Of a DNA stretch of 64,000 bases, positions 33,465 through 41,824 are shown one piece after another (position 1 is the first letter of the stretch; each line of letters opens with the position of its first letter). Source of the DNA: Oscillibacter valericigenes (GTDB lineage: Bacteria > Bacillota > Clostridia > Oscillospirales > Oscillospiraceae). The stretch lies in NCBI RefSeq assembly GCF_021531915.1, contig NZ_JAFBIV010000001.1, positions 273,881-337,880 on the forward strand, given 5' to 3'. The translations under genes were made by a program, and so were the position numbers. The notes below the pieces were generated by a model. It did no database searches, was not told the DNA's origin, and worked only from the letters and a program-made list of their open reading frames with translations.

Positions 33465-35336
33465 TCAGTTTCGAAGATAGCAGACCCATGCTGTGCCGTC
33501 TTTCTCGGTCACAAGTCTGTCCCCGATACGGCTCTTTGCCGTTCTCATGGTGCGTGAAGAAATTCCACGCTCATTGACTGCCTTTTCCAACTCTGCGCTC
33601 GGCATACGCTTTCCGTCCGCAAGCAGTTCCAGAATGAGCATTTGCGCCTGTGCGGTCTTGCTCTCGGTCTTGGCGGTGTCTGTCCCGGCAAGAAGCTCGT
33701 CAGCGGTAATGTCATAAGCCCCTATCCACTCAAAACCTTTCTCATCTCCCAGAGAAAAGGCAAGGGACTGTCCGGGCGGCGCAAGGGAGCTTTTCTCATG
33801 GATAAGCACCCTCGTTGTGGGGCTGTCCTTCAGCTTGCCGATAAAAAGCAGACTGCGGACTGCCGCCGTAATGTCGATAGACCCCAATCCCCGGTAGGTG
33901 CTTTGCGTTCCTACGGCTTTGTTCAGGTGTCCGATCAGCACGATAGCGCACCCGGTAGCCTGTGCAATGTCTCCCAGACTGCGGAATATCGGGCGCACCT
34001 CGTTTGCTCTGTTCATGTCCACATCTGCGCCCAGAAACGCCTGTACCGGGTCAATGATAACAAGCCTTGCGTTGTTTTCCCTGATTGCCCTTGCTATGCG
34101 CTCATCGGCAAGGGTCAGCGGTGTGTCCCTATCGTCAATGACAAGCACTCTTTCAAGGTCTGCTTCCGCTTCCATCAGTCGGGGCTTGACGGTATCGCCC
34201 AGACCGTCCTCTGCGGTCTGGTAGATGATGTTGAAAGGCTCAAGGGTCTCCATACCGGGTAAAGGCTTTCGGTTGGTGCAAGCCGCCGCAAGACGCATGG
34301 CAAAGTAGGTCTTGCCCTCGCCGGGGTTGCCCTGTATGATGGTCAGCTTTCCAAAGGGGATATACGGAAACCATAGCCAATCCACGCTCGTCAGCTCCAC
34401 ATCTGCCATGCGGAGCATGGGGACAGGCTGGGCGGTGGGCAGCTCTCGCAGCGTGATTGTCTCGGCTATGAATTTGCGGCTGGGAATGTCCCCTTGCTGA
34501 CGGAGAACATCGTTCCAGTCTTTCCTTGCCGGGACAAGGCGAATGACGGCGATCTCGCCGGGAATGGACTGTGCCAGTCGGGTACAGGCTTCGCTTCCTG
34601 CGGTGTCGCTGTCAAGGCAGAGGAACACTTTTCGGGTGTCCTTGCGTTCAGAAAGGAAACGGTCAAGTGCTTTGCCAGAAACGCCGCCCAGGGCAAGATA
34701 GCTCCTTGTCTGCCAGTCTTGCGGATATAGGCAGATAAAGGATAAAAGGTCTATCGGTGCTTCAAAGACAAAGAGCTGGTTGCCGTTTCCCTCATAGCGG
34801 AACGGATAGGATTTGTCAGACCCGGCAATGTCCTGTCTGAATGGGTCTGCCGTTCCTCGCACATGGGCGTATCTCGGCGTACCGCTTCGGTCTCTGCCGA
34901 CAAACACAACATTGTGCCGCTTTGCGTCCTCGTAAATATCCCCGGAAAGAAGAAAAGTCTCAACAAGCGTTTTGTTGAGACCTCGGCTTTCTGTGAGATA
35001 TTGGATTGCTCTGTCGGCTGTTCTGTTGTGCAAGGGCAAGTGAAACGCTGTGGGCGGTGCTGTGCTGGCTTCGCTCTGCCCCTCGCCGCTTTCGCCGGTC
35101 AGGAGTTGGACGGCTTCGGGAAAGGACTTGCCGTAAAACTCCATGACAAAATCAATGGGATAGCCGCCCTTGCTCTGGCTGTGGCGAAACCATTTGTTTC
35201 CCCGGACGGTCAGGCTGTCATGTTCTTTCCAACGGTATTCCCGTCCGCTTTTGATAAGCGTCTCTCCCTGTGTACGGAGAAAATCTTCCAGCCTGACGGC
35301 GTTTGCCCGGTCAATCTGTGCTTGGGTGTACTGCAT
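33465..35336 (-). CDS. Primase/RepA-like AAA helicase of the inserted transposon
   Basis: 623 residues from the ATG at 35336 (AAGGAGGACGCCC). Seen: a CHC2/DUF3991-like N-terminus (QYTQAQIDRANAVRLEDFL, RHSQSKGGYPIDFVMEFYGK), a TOPRIM-like middle (VFLCLDSDTAGSEACTRLAQ), and a C-terminal AAA_25 helicase with Walker A IIQGNPGEGKTYFAMR and a Walker B-like ARLVIIDPVQAFLGAD. Such proteins prime and unwind replicating mobilizable elements. It probably converts the transferred strand to duplex or supports circular-form replication. Confidence 0.87.
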   Translation of the reverse strand: MQYTQAQIDRANAVRLEDFLRTQGETLIKSGREYRWKEHDSLTVRGNKWFRHSQSKGGYPIDFVMEFYGKSFPEAVQLLTGESGEGQSEASTAPPTAFHLPLHNRTADRAIQYLTESRGLNKTLVETFLLSGDIYEDAKRHNVVFVGRDRSGTPRYAHVRGTADPFRQDIAGSDKSYPFRYEGNGNQLFVFEAPIDLLSFICLYPQDWQTRSYLALGGVSGKALDRFLSERKDTRKVFLCLDSDTAGSEACTRLAQSIPGEIAVIRLVPARKDWNDVLRQQGDIPSRKFIAETITLRELPTAQPVPMLRMADVELTSVDWLWFPYIPFGKLTIIQGNPGEGKTYFAMRLAAACTNRKPLPGMETLEPFNIIYQTAEDGLGDTVKPRLMEAEADLERVLVIDDRDTPLTLADERIARAIRENNARLVIIDPVQAFLGADVDMNRANEVRPIFRSLGDIAQATGCAIVLIGHLNKAVGTQSTYRGLGSIDITAAVRSLLFIGKLKDSPTTRVLIHEKSSLAPPGQSLAFSLGDEKGFEWIGAYDITADELLAGTDTAKTESKTAQAQMLILELLADGKRMPSAELEKAVNERGISSRTMRTAKSRIGDRLVTEKDGTAWVCYLRN

Positions 35337-35347
35337 GGGCGTCCTCC

Positions 35348-35650
35348 TTACTTCTTGAAAACAGCGCATCGTCTGCAAACGCCATGCTCACGCTCGTCCA
35401 GCGTGTAGGGGCAGTTCGCACATTCCTTGCCGTACTGCCTTGTGATAACAGGCAGATATCCCAACTCCTGCAACATATCAATCTGGCGGTCGGTGAGGGT
35501 AGCTTCAAAGGCAAGGCATTTCCGGGCGTGTTCGTCCAGCTCAATTAGGTCGGAAAGCGGTCTGCCATCGCTCAAAGGTTCTCCGCTCAAAAGGCGTTTT
35601 GCCGTTCTGCGGATGGGATTGTATTCGTTCTTCCAGTCGTATTTTTTCAT
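35348..35650 (-). CDS. 100-residue Cys-containing transposon protein
   Basis: Basic N-terminus (KKYDWKNEYNPIRRTAKRLL), a middle with LTDRQIDMLQELGYL, and a C-terminal zinc-ribbon-like set CANCPYTLDEREHGVCRRC. Function unknown. It overlaps the relaxase stop and precedes the primase gene by 11 bases. AAAGGAGGATAT ribosome site. Confidence 0.75.
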   Translation of the reverse strand: MKKYDWKNEYNPIRRTAKRLLSGEPLSDGRPLSDLIELDEHARKCLAFEATLTDRQIDMLQELGYLPVITRQYGKECANCPYTLDEREHGVCRRCAVFKK

Positions 35651-37143
35651 CGGGATATATCCTCCTTTTTCTGTCGTGTTTGGGGTCGATTTTGGTGCAT
35701 TTGTTCCTCTGTACGCTCGTTAAATCGGTCGGCAGTATCTACACATGACTTGACCTTCCAAAGACGGTGTAAATCGTCTCTGACGGTCTTAAACTCGCCA
35801 TAGGTGGTGTTGTGCGCCTGTTCCAGCTCGTCATACTCTTCGGTCAGCTTTTTCATATCCACCTTGCCGTCCGGGAACTCTCCGGTCAGCTTGCGTCTGG
35901 CGGCGTAGAACTGTTTCAGTTCCGTTTCATGCTCTGCCTTGTACTTGGCTCTGGGCTTCTCAAACTTGATTTTCTGCAAGCCGTCATAGACAGGCTTCAA
36001 GCTCTGGAAAGCAGCAGAGCTGTCATAGAGTTGCTTAATTGCTTTCATTCGAGCGGTCTGTTCGTCCAGCGTTTTCTTCAAGCTCTCTGTGGCAGCACTG
36101 TGTTCGCTGACACGGCGTTCCAAATCCTCAAGGGAGTAAATGCCGTTTGCCCGGAGATAATTGAAAGTCTCGTTCATCTCCTTTAGATTGCTGACCTTGC
36201 CTTTCTGCGAATATGCCCCGGCTCTGCGCTGGGTGTAATAGGCACTCAGCAGCGAAACAAGGTCGGGTGCCTGCGGCTTGGCAAGCTCCGCTTTTGCTTC
36301 GGCAATCCAATCAAACAGGAGAGTGATTTTCTTCTTGATGTCACGGATAACGGCATTGGTGGCTTTGATCCAGCGGTTGAACTCGCCTTTCTCGGTGCGT
36401 ATGCCTTTCTTCTCCATTGCCCGAACGGTTGCGCCCTCGTGGACGGTGGGAAGAAGCTCCACGCCCTGACGCTCATAGCTCCGGTGGTCGATACGAACAT
36501 CAATACCTTTTTCCGCAAACTTGGCATTGCATAGCTCCGCCCATGCTTCACGCCAATGTTCCAGCGTTTCGGGACTGCCCCAGTCGGTAGTGGGAACGGC
36601 GTTGAACACAAACTTTCCGTCTGCGTCTCGGATGCGGTTGCCGTCCTCGTCCAGCTCATACACCCGGCGTTGCTTTAGTCCCCATTTGCCGTTCTGCTCG
36701 ATGGGGCGGATAGGGCAAAGCACATGAAAATGCGGGTTTGGTATGCCGCCGTCCTCCCGGTCTGGCTGGTGTACGGCGAAGTCAACCACCATGCCACGGC
36801 TCACAAAGTTCTCCAACAAAAATTGCCTTGCAAGAGCGATGTTTTCCTCAAGGGAAAATTCATTCTGCAAGGCAATGTCAAAACTGTATGCAAGCTGGGC
36901 GTTCTTTCCACGCTCGGCTTTTTCCACGGCGTTCCATAGCGTCTGGCGGTCTGCGTATTCGGGCGGTGCATGGGACGGCAGGAGAATGTCGGAGCAGATC
37001 ACGCCGCCCTTGCGGGTGTAGTCGCTGTACTCGCCGTAATACTCGCTATACAATCGCTCCCCGGCACGGTAGGCGGCAGAAGCGATAGCGGATTGTCCTG
37101 CGCTTCGCTTAGTCTGCGTGACGCTCAGATGAAATAGTGCCAT
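35647..37143 (-). CDS. MOBQ (MobA/MobL) relaxase of the inserted transposon
   Basis: 498 residues. Seen: the MobA/MobL start ALFHLSVTQTKRSAGQSAIA, YRAGERLYSEY with a candidate nicking tyrosine, DFAVHQPDREDGG with His125, and NPHFHVLCPIRP with His138 and His140, the three-His metal site. The long helical C-terminus (KKTLDEQTARMKAIKQLYDS) is usual. It should nick the oriT at 38486-38520. It is unrelated in family to the ICE relaxase (MOBP), so the two systems recognise different origins. Confidence 0.94.
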   Translation of the reverse strand: MALFHLSVTQTKRSAGQSAIASAAYRAGERLYSEYYGEYSDYTRKGGVICSDILLPSHAPPEYADRQTLWNAVEKAERGKNAQLAYSFDIALQNEFSLEENIALARQFLLENFVSRGMVVDFAVHQPDREDGGIPNPHFHVLCPIRPIEQNGKWGLKQRRVYELDEDGNRIRDADGKFVFNAVPTTDWGSPETLEHWREAWAELCNAKFAEKGIDVRIDHRSYERQGVELLPTVHEGATVRAMEKKGIRTEKGEFNRWIKATNAVIRDIKKKITLLFDWIAEAKAELAKPQAPDLVSLLSAYYTQRRAGAYSQKGKVSNLKEMNETFNYLRANGIYSLEDLERRVSEHSAATESLKKTLDEQTARMKAIKQLYDSSAAFQSLKPVYDGLQKIKFEKPRAKYKAEHETELKQFYAARRKLTGEFPDGKVDMKKLTEEYDELEQAHNTTYGEFKTVRDDLHRLWKVKSCVDTADRFNERTEEQMHQNRPQTRQKKEDISR

Positions 37144-37468
37144 CGGCTTTCCACTCCTTTTCTCTGTTTACTTGGCTGATGTGGGTAATCGCCATGTGAC
37201 GGACGGCTCGCTGGACTTCGGACAGGGAAAAGATGTGTTCCATCAGCTCTGTCATTTCGGTGCGTGTGAGATCTTTGACCTCCGGGGCAAGGCTCTCAAT
37301 CGTGCCGCCCAGATTGCAAAGGCGGTGGGTGCGCTTGGTGCGTTCGCCTTTCTCCAGATACTTCTTTCGGTTCTCCAGACGCTCCAGCTTGTGCTGTTCC
37401 TGTGCAAGCTGCGTCTCGGCTCGTTCCTTGTCGGCTCGGAGCTGTTCAAGGGTTTTCGGTTTTGTCAT
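37109..37468 (-). CDS. DUF3847 mobilization accessory protein
   Basis: 119 residues from the ATG at 37468 (AAAGGAGG upstream). A coiled-coil start KTLEQLRADKERAETQLAQE, then KRTHRLCNLGGTIESLAPEV and a helical ending that overlaps the relaxase start by 35 bases. DUF3847 proteins accompany MOBQ relaxases and probably serve as relaxosome helpers. Confidence 0.85.
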   Translation of the reverse strand: MTKPKTLEQLRADKERAETQLAQEQHKLERLENRKKYLEKGERTKRTHRLCNLGGTIESLAPEVKDLTRTEMTELMEHIFSLSEVQRAVRHMAITHISQVNREKEWKADGTISSERHAD

Positions 37469-37500
37469 TGTTATTGACCTCCTTTTTTGATTTTTGGGAT

Positions 37501-37545
37501 AAAAAAGACCGTCAACTTTTCGCACATTGCGACCAGTCAACGGTC
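37501..37545 (-). terminator. Terminator-like hairpin after the XRE regulator
   Basis: On the minus strand GACCGT...ACGGTC (37545-37540 with 37512-37507), followed by TTTTTT. Lies between the regulator stop (37575) and the DUF3847 gene. Confidence 0.55.
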
Positions 37546-37574
37546 AGTTTTTCGGTATTCGTTATGTTCTAAAA

Positions 37575-38207
37575 TCAGTTCTTTGAAAGATGGCGTTTTT
37601 CAATCTCTAATGTTATGAGGGTAGCAGTCATTAGATAGAGGACGGCTATGACACATTCCAAAGCAAGCGAATTGATAGGGCGAGGATAAAAATGTACTAA
37701 CGCCATTGCCAACAGTCTAATCGGGAAATATGTGCCTAACCATGCAGAGACTTTATAAAACCGCTTGCGGAATTGTATTGTTCTCTCATTCTGCTCATTT
37801 GCCTTTTTTTGATATGCGTATTCAAAGCCTCCAACCATAGCAATAAAAGGAATAAAACTCAGGACACCAAAGAAAATGTTTTGCAGGATAACAACAGACA
37901 TGAATTGAATTATCAACACCATCACTTCAAGAGTGAGCAAAAAAATCATGATCTGGTGGACGCCGTCCGTTTTGACTTCCTTAACTTTCGGCAGGTCATT
38001 GTCGCTTTGGTATTCATCATTTAGCAAGTAGTCTGTTGTAACCTGAAACAGCCTACTGAGTTGAAGAATGTTTGTTGCATCTGGCATAGCCGTTCCCATT
38101 TCCCAACGGGAAATGGCTTGCCTTGATACGCCCAGCTTATCAGCTAACTCTTCCTGTGACATTCCATTGGACTTTCTCAACCTAACAATCTTATCTGATA
38201 ATTTCAT
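37575..38207 (-). CDS. Membrane-anchored XRE-family regulator
   Basis: 210 residues from the ATG at 38207 (GGAGGATTTCATT upstream). Residues 1-65 are a Cro/CI helix-turn-helix (MSQEELADKLGVSRQAISRW). After a linker there are four predicted membrane helices (FLLTLEVMVLIIQFMSVVIL; FFGVLSFIPFIAMVGG; AWLGTYFPIRLLAMALVHFY; ALECVIAVLYLMTATLI). A DNA-binding domain tied to the membrane suggests that it senses an envelope signal and controls the mobilization or SDR genes. Target unknown. Confidence 0.88.
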   Translation of the reverse strand: MKLSDKIVRLRKSNGMSQEELADKLGVSRQAISRWEMGTAMPDATNILQLSRLFQVTTDYLLNDEYQSDNDLPKVKEVKTDGVHQIMIFLLTLEVMVLIIQFMSVVILQNIFFGVLSFIPFIAMVGGFEYAYQKKANEQNERTIQFRKRFYKVSAWLGTYFPIRLLAMALVHFYPRPINSLALECVIAVLYLMTATLITLEIEKRHLSKN

Positions 38208-38558
38208 AATGAAATCCTCCTTTGATTTGGTGATTTCATTATAGCAATGAACGCTTTCAGCCACCACCACTTCAAGTTTACATTTCCGCAACATAACTTT
38301 ACGCTGTGTTTTTACTTGCTGGCGGCGAACAGCATTTTATGCTGTTTGCGGACGGCAAGTCCACAAGGGATAGCCGCATAAGCGGCGCAAGGGGGTGTAG
38401 CCACCTTGACGGAACGAAGTGACGAAACATGCTCGGTCGAGCAGTTTTCTTCTGCTGACCGGGAATGAAGCTCCGCAGGACGCACTACTCTCGACAGAGA
38501 GTATAGAAGTGCGCCCTTTAGTTCCTAAAGGGATTTTATCAGTTCGCCAAATTGGAAT
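38208..38558. other. Structured non-coding region holding oriT
   Basis: 351 bp without a gene between the XRE regulator and the SDR gene. Rich in short inverted repeats (GCCGCATAAGCGGC; GCTCGGTCGAGC; AGCAGTTTTCTTCTGCT) leading up to the oriT at 38486-38520. This is the only long intergenic space in the transposon and is likely its transfer origin and regulatory region. Confidence 0.7.
38486..38520 (+). other. oriT: Predicted MOBQ-type oriT with nick site
   Basis: A perfect 7-bp inverted repeat TACTCTC-GACA-GAGAGTA (38486-38503) is followed at once by TAGAAGTGCGCCCTT (38504-38518). IncQ/RSF1010-type origins have an inverted repeat just 5' of TAAGTGCGCCCT, and here AAGTGCGCCCT is identical. 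By analogy the nick lies between 38513 and 38514 on the plus strand. It matches the MOBQ relaxase encoded 1.3 kb away. Confidence 0.85.
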
Positions 38559-39371
38559 TTACAAAGCCTTTCCACCAGACACTTTAATTACTTGTCCTGT
38601 AATCATTCTTGCCTGCTCACTTGCAAGGAACAAAACAGTTTCTGCTATATCCTCTGGCTGAATTAATTTTCCCATTGGAATTAAGGGAACGACTACTTTT
38701 TCAAACTCATCATCTATCCATCCTGTTTGAGTTGGACCAGGAGAAACACAATTCACAGTTATTCCATACGGTGCTACCTCAAGGGCAATACTACGAGTAA
38801 GAGCTTCTAAAGTTGCTTTACTTGCTCCATAAGTAATTTGACCAGCAAAGATTTGGGATGCATCTGTAGAAATATTGATGATTCTTCCATAATCACTATG
38901 ATGTTTAATAAATTCTCTTGTCATCAAAATACTTCCACGAACATTGACTGCAAATGTATTATCAATCACATCCTGCGTAATTGTTTCTATAGTATCACAA
39001 CCCGTTTCATCATCTGTTGCCGCATTATTAAATAAAATATCAACTCGTCCATATTTTTCAAGAACTGTACAATAGATTTCTTTTATAGCGTCTTCATTAG
39101 AAATATCACTTTCTAAAATAATGTAATCTGCACCCATTTCTTTGAGTTTAGATTCTACAGCGTCTGCATTTCCTGCATTTGCTCCATAATATCTATCTAC
39201 GCCATTTCTATCCATTTTTGATGCATCAAATGGCCTATCTACCTTCTTATATACTAAAACCACTTTCGCACCTTCGCGAGCAAAGGCAATGGCTGTTGTT
39301 GCTCCAATCCCCCATGGATTATTTGCTCCTGTAATTATAGCCACCCTATCTTTTAATCCGTAATCAATCAT
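38559..39371 (-). CDS. SDR-family NAD(P)-dependent oxidoreductase (transposon cargo)
   Basis: 270 residues. Seen: Rossmann motif ITGANNPWGIGATTAIAF, NNAA, catalytic Ser in IINISTDASQ and YGASK, and the closing ITGQVIKVSGGKAL. This is a classical SDR. The substrate cannot be told. The gene is visibly more AT-rich than its neighbours and has its own promoter (TGGTATAAT), so it is probably a separately acquired passenger. Antibiotic- or metabolite-modifying roles are possible but unsupported. Confidence 0.9.
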   Translation of the reverse strand: MIDYGLKDRVAIITGANNPWGIGATTAIAFAREGAKVVLVYKKVDRPFDASKMDRNGVDRYYGANAGNADAVESKLKEMGADYIILESDISNEDAIKEIYCTVLEKYGRVDILFNNAATDDETGCDTIETITQDVIDNTFAVNVRGSILMTREFIKHHSDYGRIINISTDASQIFAGQITYGASKATLEALTRSIALEVAPYGITVNCVSPGPTQTGWIDDEFEKVVVPLIPMGKLIQPEDIAETVLFLASEQARMITGQVIKVSGGKAL

Positions 39372-39420
39372 TTATAACACCTCGTCAAATTCCGATTTGT
39401 TGCTCACTTTTCGTATTCAA

Positions 39421-39429
39421 ATTATACCA
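39421..39429 (-). promoter_or_regulatory. Extended -10 promoter of the SDR gene
   Basis: Minus-strand TGGTATAAT (39429-39421), an extended -10 box, 50 bases upstream of the SDR start. No good -35 box at 17 bp. Confidence 0.55.
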
Positions 39430-39508
39430 TAAAACTTGTGAACAGTTCTACCGCAACTTTGGACTATATGAGAAAAGTCCGAACAGTTTTCTGCCCGGAC
39501 TTCCTCGC

Positions 39509-39853
39509 TCAATCATAAATCAATTCCGCTTTCACAATCTCCTCTGCCTGTGCCTTGCAAGCGTTCATCTGCCGCACCCATTCCATTTGATTATCGGCTT
39601 TCAGTTGCTCGGTCACGCCGTACTGCTTTGCCAGCTTCGGCACGATCAGCTCCATGCGTTTTCGTGCCGCTTCTTCAATCTCGGCGCAATGTTCAAAGAG
39701 CTTGTCGGATAGTACCAGTTCATTGAACAGTATCGGACGGTGCATTTTCAGATACGCCTTGCGAAGTCTGCCGTAGTGTCCGAGGGGCTTGGTCTTGCGG
39801 ATAACGATGTTCGGGATAAGATAATCTCCGTTCTGTGCGTAAGTGATATTCAT
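39509..39853 (-). CDS. tnpV: TnpV-family transposon protein
   Basis: 114 residues: ITYAQNGDYLIPNIVIRKTK, GHYGRLRKAYLKMHRPILF, and a helical C-terminus. This is the TnpV pattern of Tn4451-like elements. Start overlaps the recombinase stop (ATGA), with AAAGGAG upstream. Function unknown. Confidence 0.88.
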   Translation of the reverse strand: MNITYAQNGDYLIPNIVIRKTKPLGHYGRLRKAYLKMHRPILFNELVLSDKLFEHCAEIEEAARKRMELIVPKLAKQYGVTEQLKADNQMEWVRQMNACKAQAEEIVKAELIYD

Positions 39854-41736
39854 GCTGTTTGTACTCCTTTCATCGGCTCTCTCTGCGGTAAACTGCTGAC
39901 AGGGACGAACACGCCCTTTGCAATGTCCTCCGCACGAATGGCGGCTTTCTTAGCTTCAATTTCTGCCTTTTTCCGCTTCTTGATTTTGTCCTCGTATCGC
40001 TTCTGCGCTCCGCTGGCTTTCCGCTTCAAGTAGTTCTGATGAAGCCTGTCCTTGCGTTCCTCACGCTTGCGGATTTCCTCTAATTCCTCTGGGGTAAGCT
40101 CCACTTCTCCAAACGCCGGAGGAACGAATCGCCCGACAAAATTGAAGTAAATCTCGACCTCCTGTGTGGTCTGTATACTGCCCTTGCGGTCACGCTCATG
40201 CACAAGGATTTTCTCGATAAACTCGTTGAGCATGGCAATGGTCAGCTTGTCGAAGTTCTCATATTTGTCAATCAGAGCGATAAAACGGTCAGCGTCCTTT
40301 TCGTGCTTCTCATAGCTCTTGACAGCCTTTTCCAGAACAGAGATTTCAGCGGTAAGCTCGGACTGTTCCTTTTCGTATTGAGCGTCCAGAGTGGCGTATC
40401 TGCTGTCGGACAGCTTGCCTAAAATGTTGTCCTCATAGATTTTGCAGAGCAGGACTTCCAGCTCGGAAACTCTCTGCTTTGCTGTGGCAAGGCGTGTGCG
40501 CTGTTTTCTGACCTCTGCCGTCTGCTGGCTGGACTGCGCTTCCTGCACCACACGGACAAACTCGGCTCGGTCATGCTTGGCATACTCGGCAATAGCTTTG
40601 AGCATTTCGGAAACAAGGGACAGTACCACATCTTCATTGATACGGTGCTGTGTCGTGCAGAGCTTTCCAACTGGGACTTTGCTGTATTGGGAACAGGTAT
40701 ATTGAGAAATACGCTTGCCGTTGTTGGTACGGTGGACATACATCTTGCCGCCGCAATCGGCACAATAAAGCAAGCCTGTGAGGGGAGCTGCTTCGCCCCA
40801 GCCGTCCGGGTAGCGTCTGACATTCCCACGGATTTTCTGCACAAGGTCAAAGGTCTGCTGGTCAATGATAGCTTCATGGGTATTCTCGAAAATCGTCCAT
40901 TCGTCCTCCGGGACATAATGGCTTTTCTTGTCCTTGAAGTGCTTTCGAGTCTTGAAGTTGATGGTGTGTCCCAGATATTCACGCTTTTCAAGAATGTTGC
41001 AGATGGTGGAAGAACCCCAGCCGTACACATCTTTGAAAGTCTTGTTTTTATTCACACCCTCGCCGTGCTGGGCAAGGTAAGCGGACGGAATGAGGATTTT
41101 TTCTTCTTTCAGCTTGCTGGCGATCTGATACGGACCGTAGCCCTCAATCGTCATGGCAAAGATGCGCTTGACCACATCAGCGGCTTCGGGGTCAACCAAC
41201 CATTGGTCTCTGGCTTCGTTCCAGAGATAGCCGTAAATGACCGTGCCTGTGAGGTGCTTGCCGGACTTGCCTTTGGACTGGAAAGTGGAACGGATTTTAC
41301 GGCTGGTGTCTCTGGCGTAATACTCGTTCATAATGTTGCGGAAAGGGGTAAAATCATCGTCACCTCTGGCACTGTCCACGCCGTCATTGATGGCGATAAG
41401 GCGAACGCCACGCTGACGCAGGATTTCCATAATCTGACCTACTTTCAGATAGTCACGACCCATGCGGCTCATGTCCTTGATACACAGATACTCCACATTC
41501 CCGGCTTCCACTTCTTTCATCATTGCCAAAAATCCGGGACGGTCAAAGCAGGTGCCGCTAATGCCATCGTCCGTGAAATGGACAATGTTTGTAAAGCCCT
41601 GCCGTGCGGCGAACTCCTCCAACATTGCCTTTTGATTGGATATGGAGTTGCTCTCACGCTGTTGGTCATCATCTTTGCCAAAGTCATCACGGCTCAGTCG
41701 TTCGTACAGAGCTGTGATTTTCTCGTTTTTTCTCAT
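39850..41736 (-). CDS. tnpX: Large serine recombinase (TnpX-like)
   Basis: 628 residues from the ATG at 41736 (AAGGAGCGCAAGTT upstream). Upstream the same frame runs on into virD4, so a 977-codon fusion frame exists, but the recombinase has its own start signal. Seen: catalytic Ser15 in ALYERLSRDD, the resolvase core DGISGTCFDRPGF and CIKDMSRMGRDYLKVG, a recombinase domain (GYGPYQIASKL), a zinc-ribbon domain (LLYCADCGGKMYVHR) and a coiled coil. It inserts and excises the element at GG. Insertion beside virD4 may also let virD4 transcription feed it. Confidence 0.95.
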   Translation of the reverse strand: MRKNEKITALYERLSRDDFGKDDDQQRESNSISNQKAMLEEFAARQGFTNIVHFTDDGISGTCFDRPGFLAMMKEVEAGNVEYLCIKDMSRMGRDYLKVGQIMEILRQRGVRLIAINDGVDSARGDDDFTPFRNIMNEYYARDTSRKIRSTFQSKGKSGKHLTGTVIYGYLWNEARDQWLVDPEAADVVKRIFAMTIEGYGPYQIASKLKEEKILIPSAYLAQHGEGVNKNKTFKDVYGWGSSTICNILEKREYLGHTINFKTRKHFKDKKSHYVPEDEWTIFENTHEAIIDQQTFDLVQKIRGNVRRYPDGWGEAAPLTGLLYCADCGGKMYVHRTNNGKRISQYTCSQYSKVPVGKLCTTQHRINEDVVLSLVSEMLKAIAEYAKHDRAEFVRVVQEAQSSQQTAEVRKQRTRLATAKQRVSELEVLLCKIYEDNILGKLSDSRYATLDAQYEKEQSELTAEISVLEKAVKSYEKHEKDADRFIALIDKYENFDKLTIAMLNEFIEKILVHERDRKGSIQTTQEVEIYFNFVGRFVPPAFGEVELTPEELEEIRKREERKDRLHQNYLKRKASGAQKRYEDKIKKRKKAEIEAKKAAIRAEDIAKGVFVPVSSLPQREPMKGVQTA

Positions 41737-41824
41737 AACTTGCGCTCCTTTCTTCGGTTTTAGGTTATGTGTTCTAAGAGACTTCCCAACCGCTTGATTA
41801 AGAAGTCTTTTAGAGCATACAACA

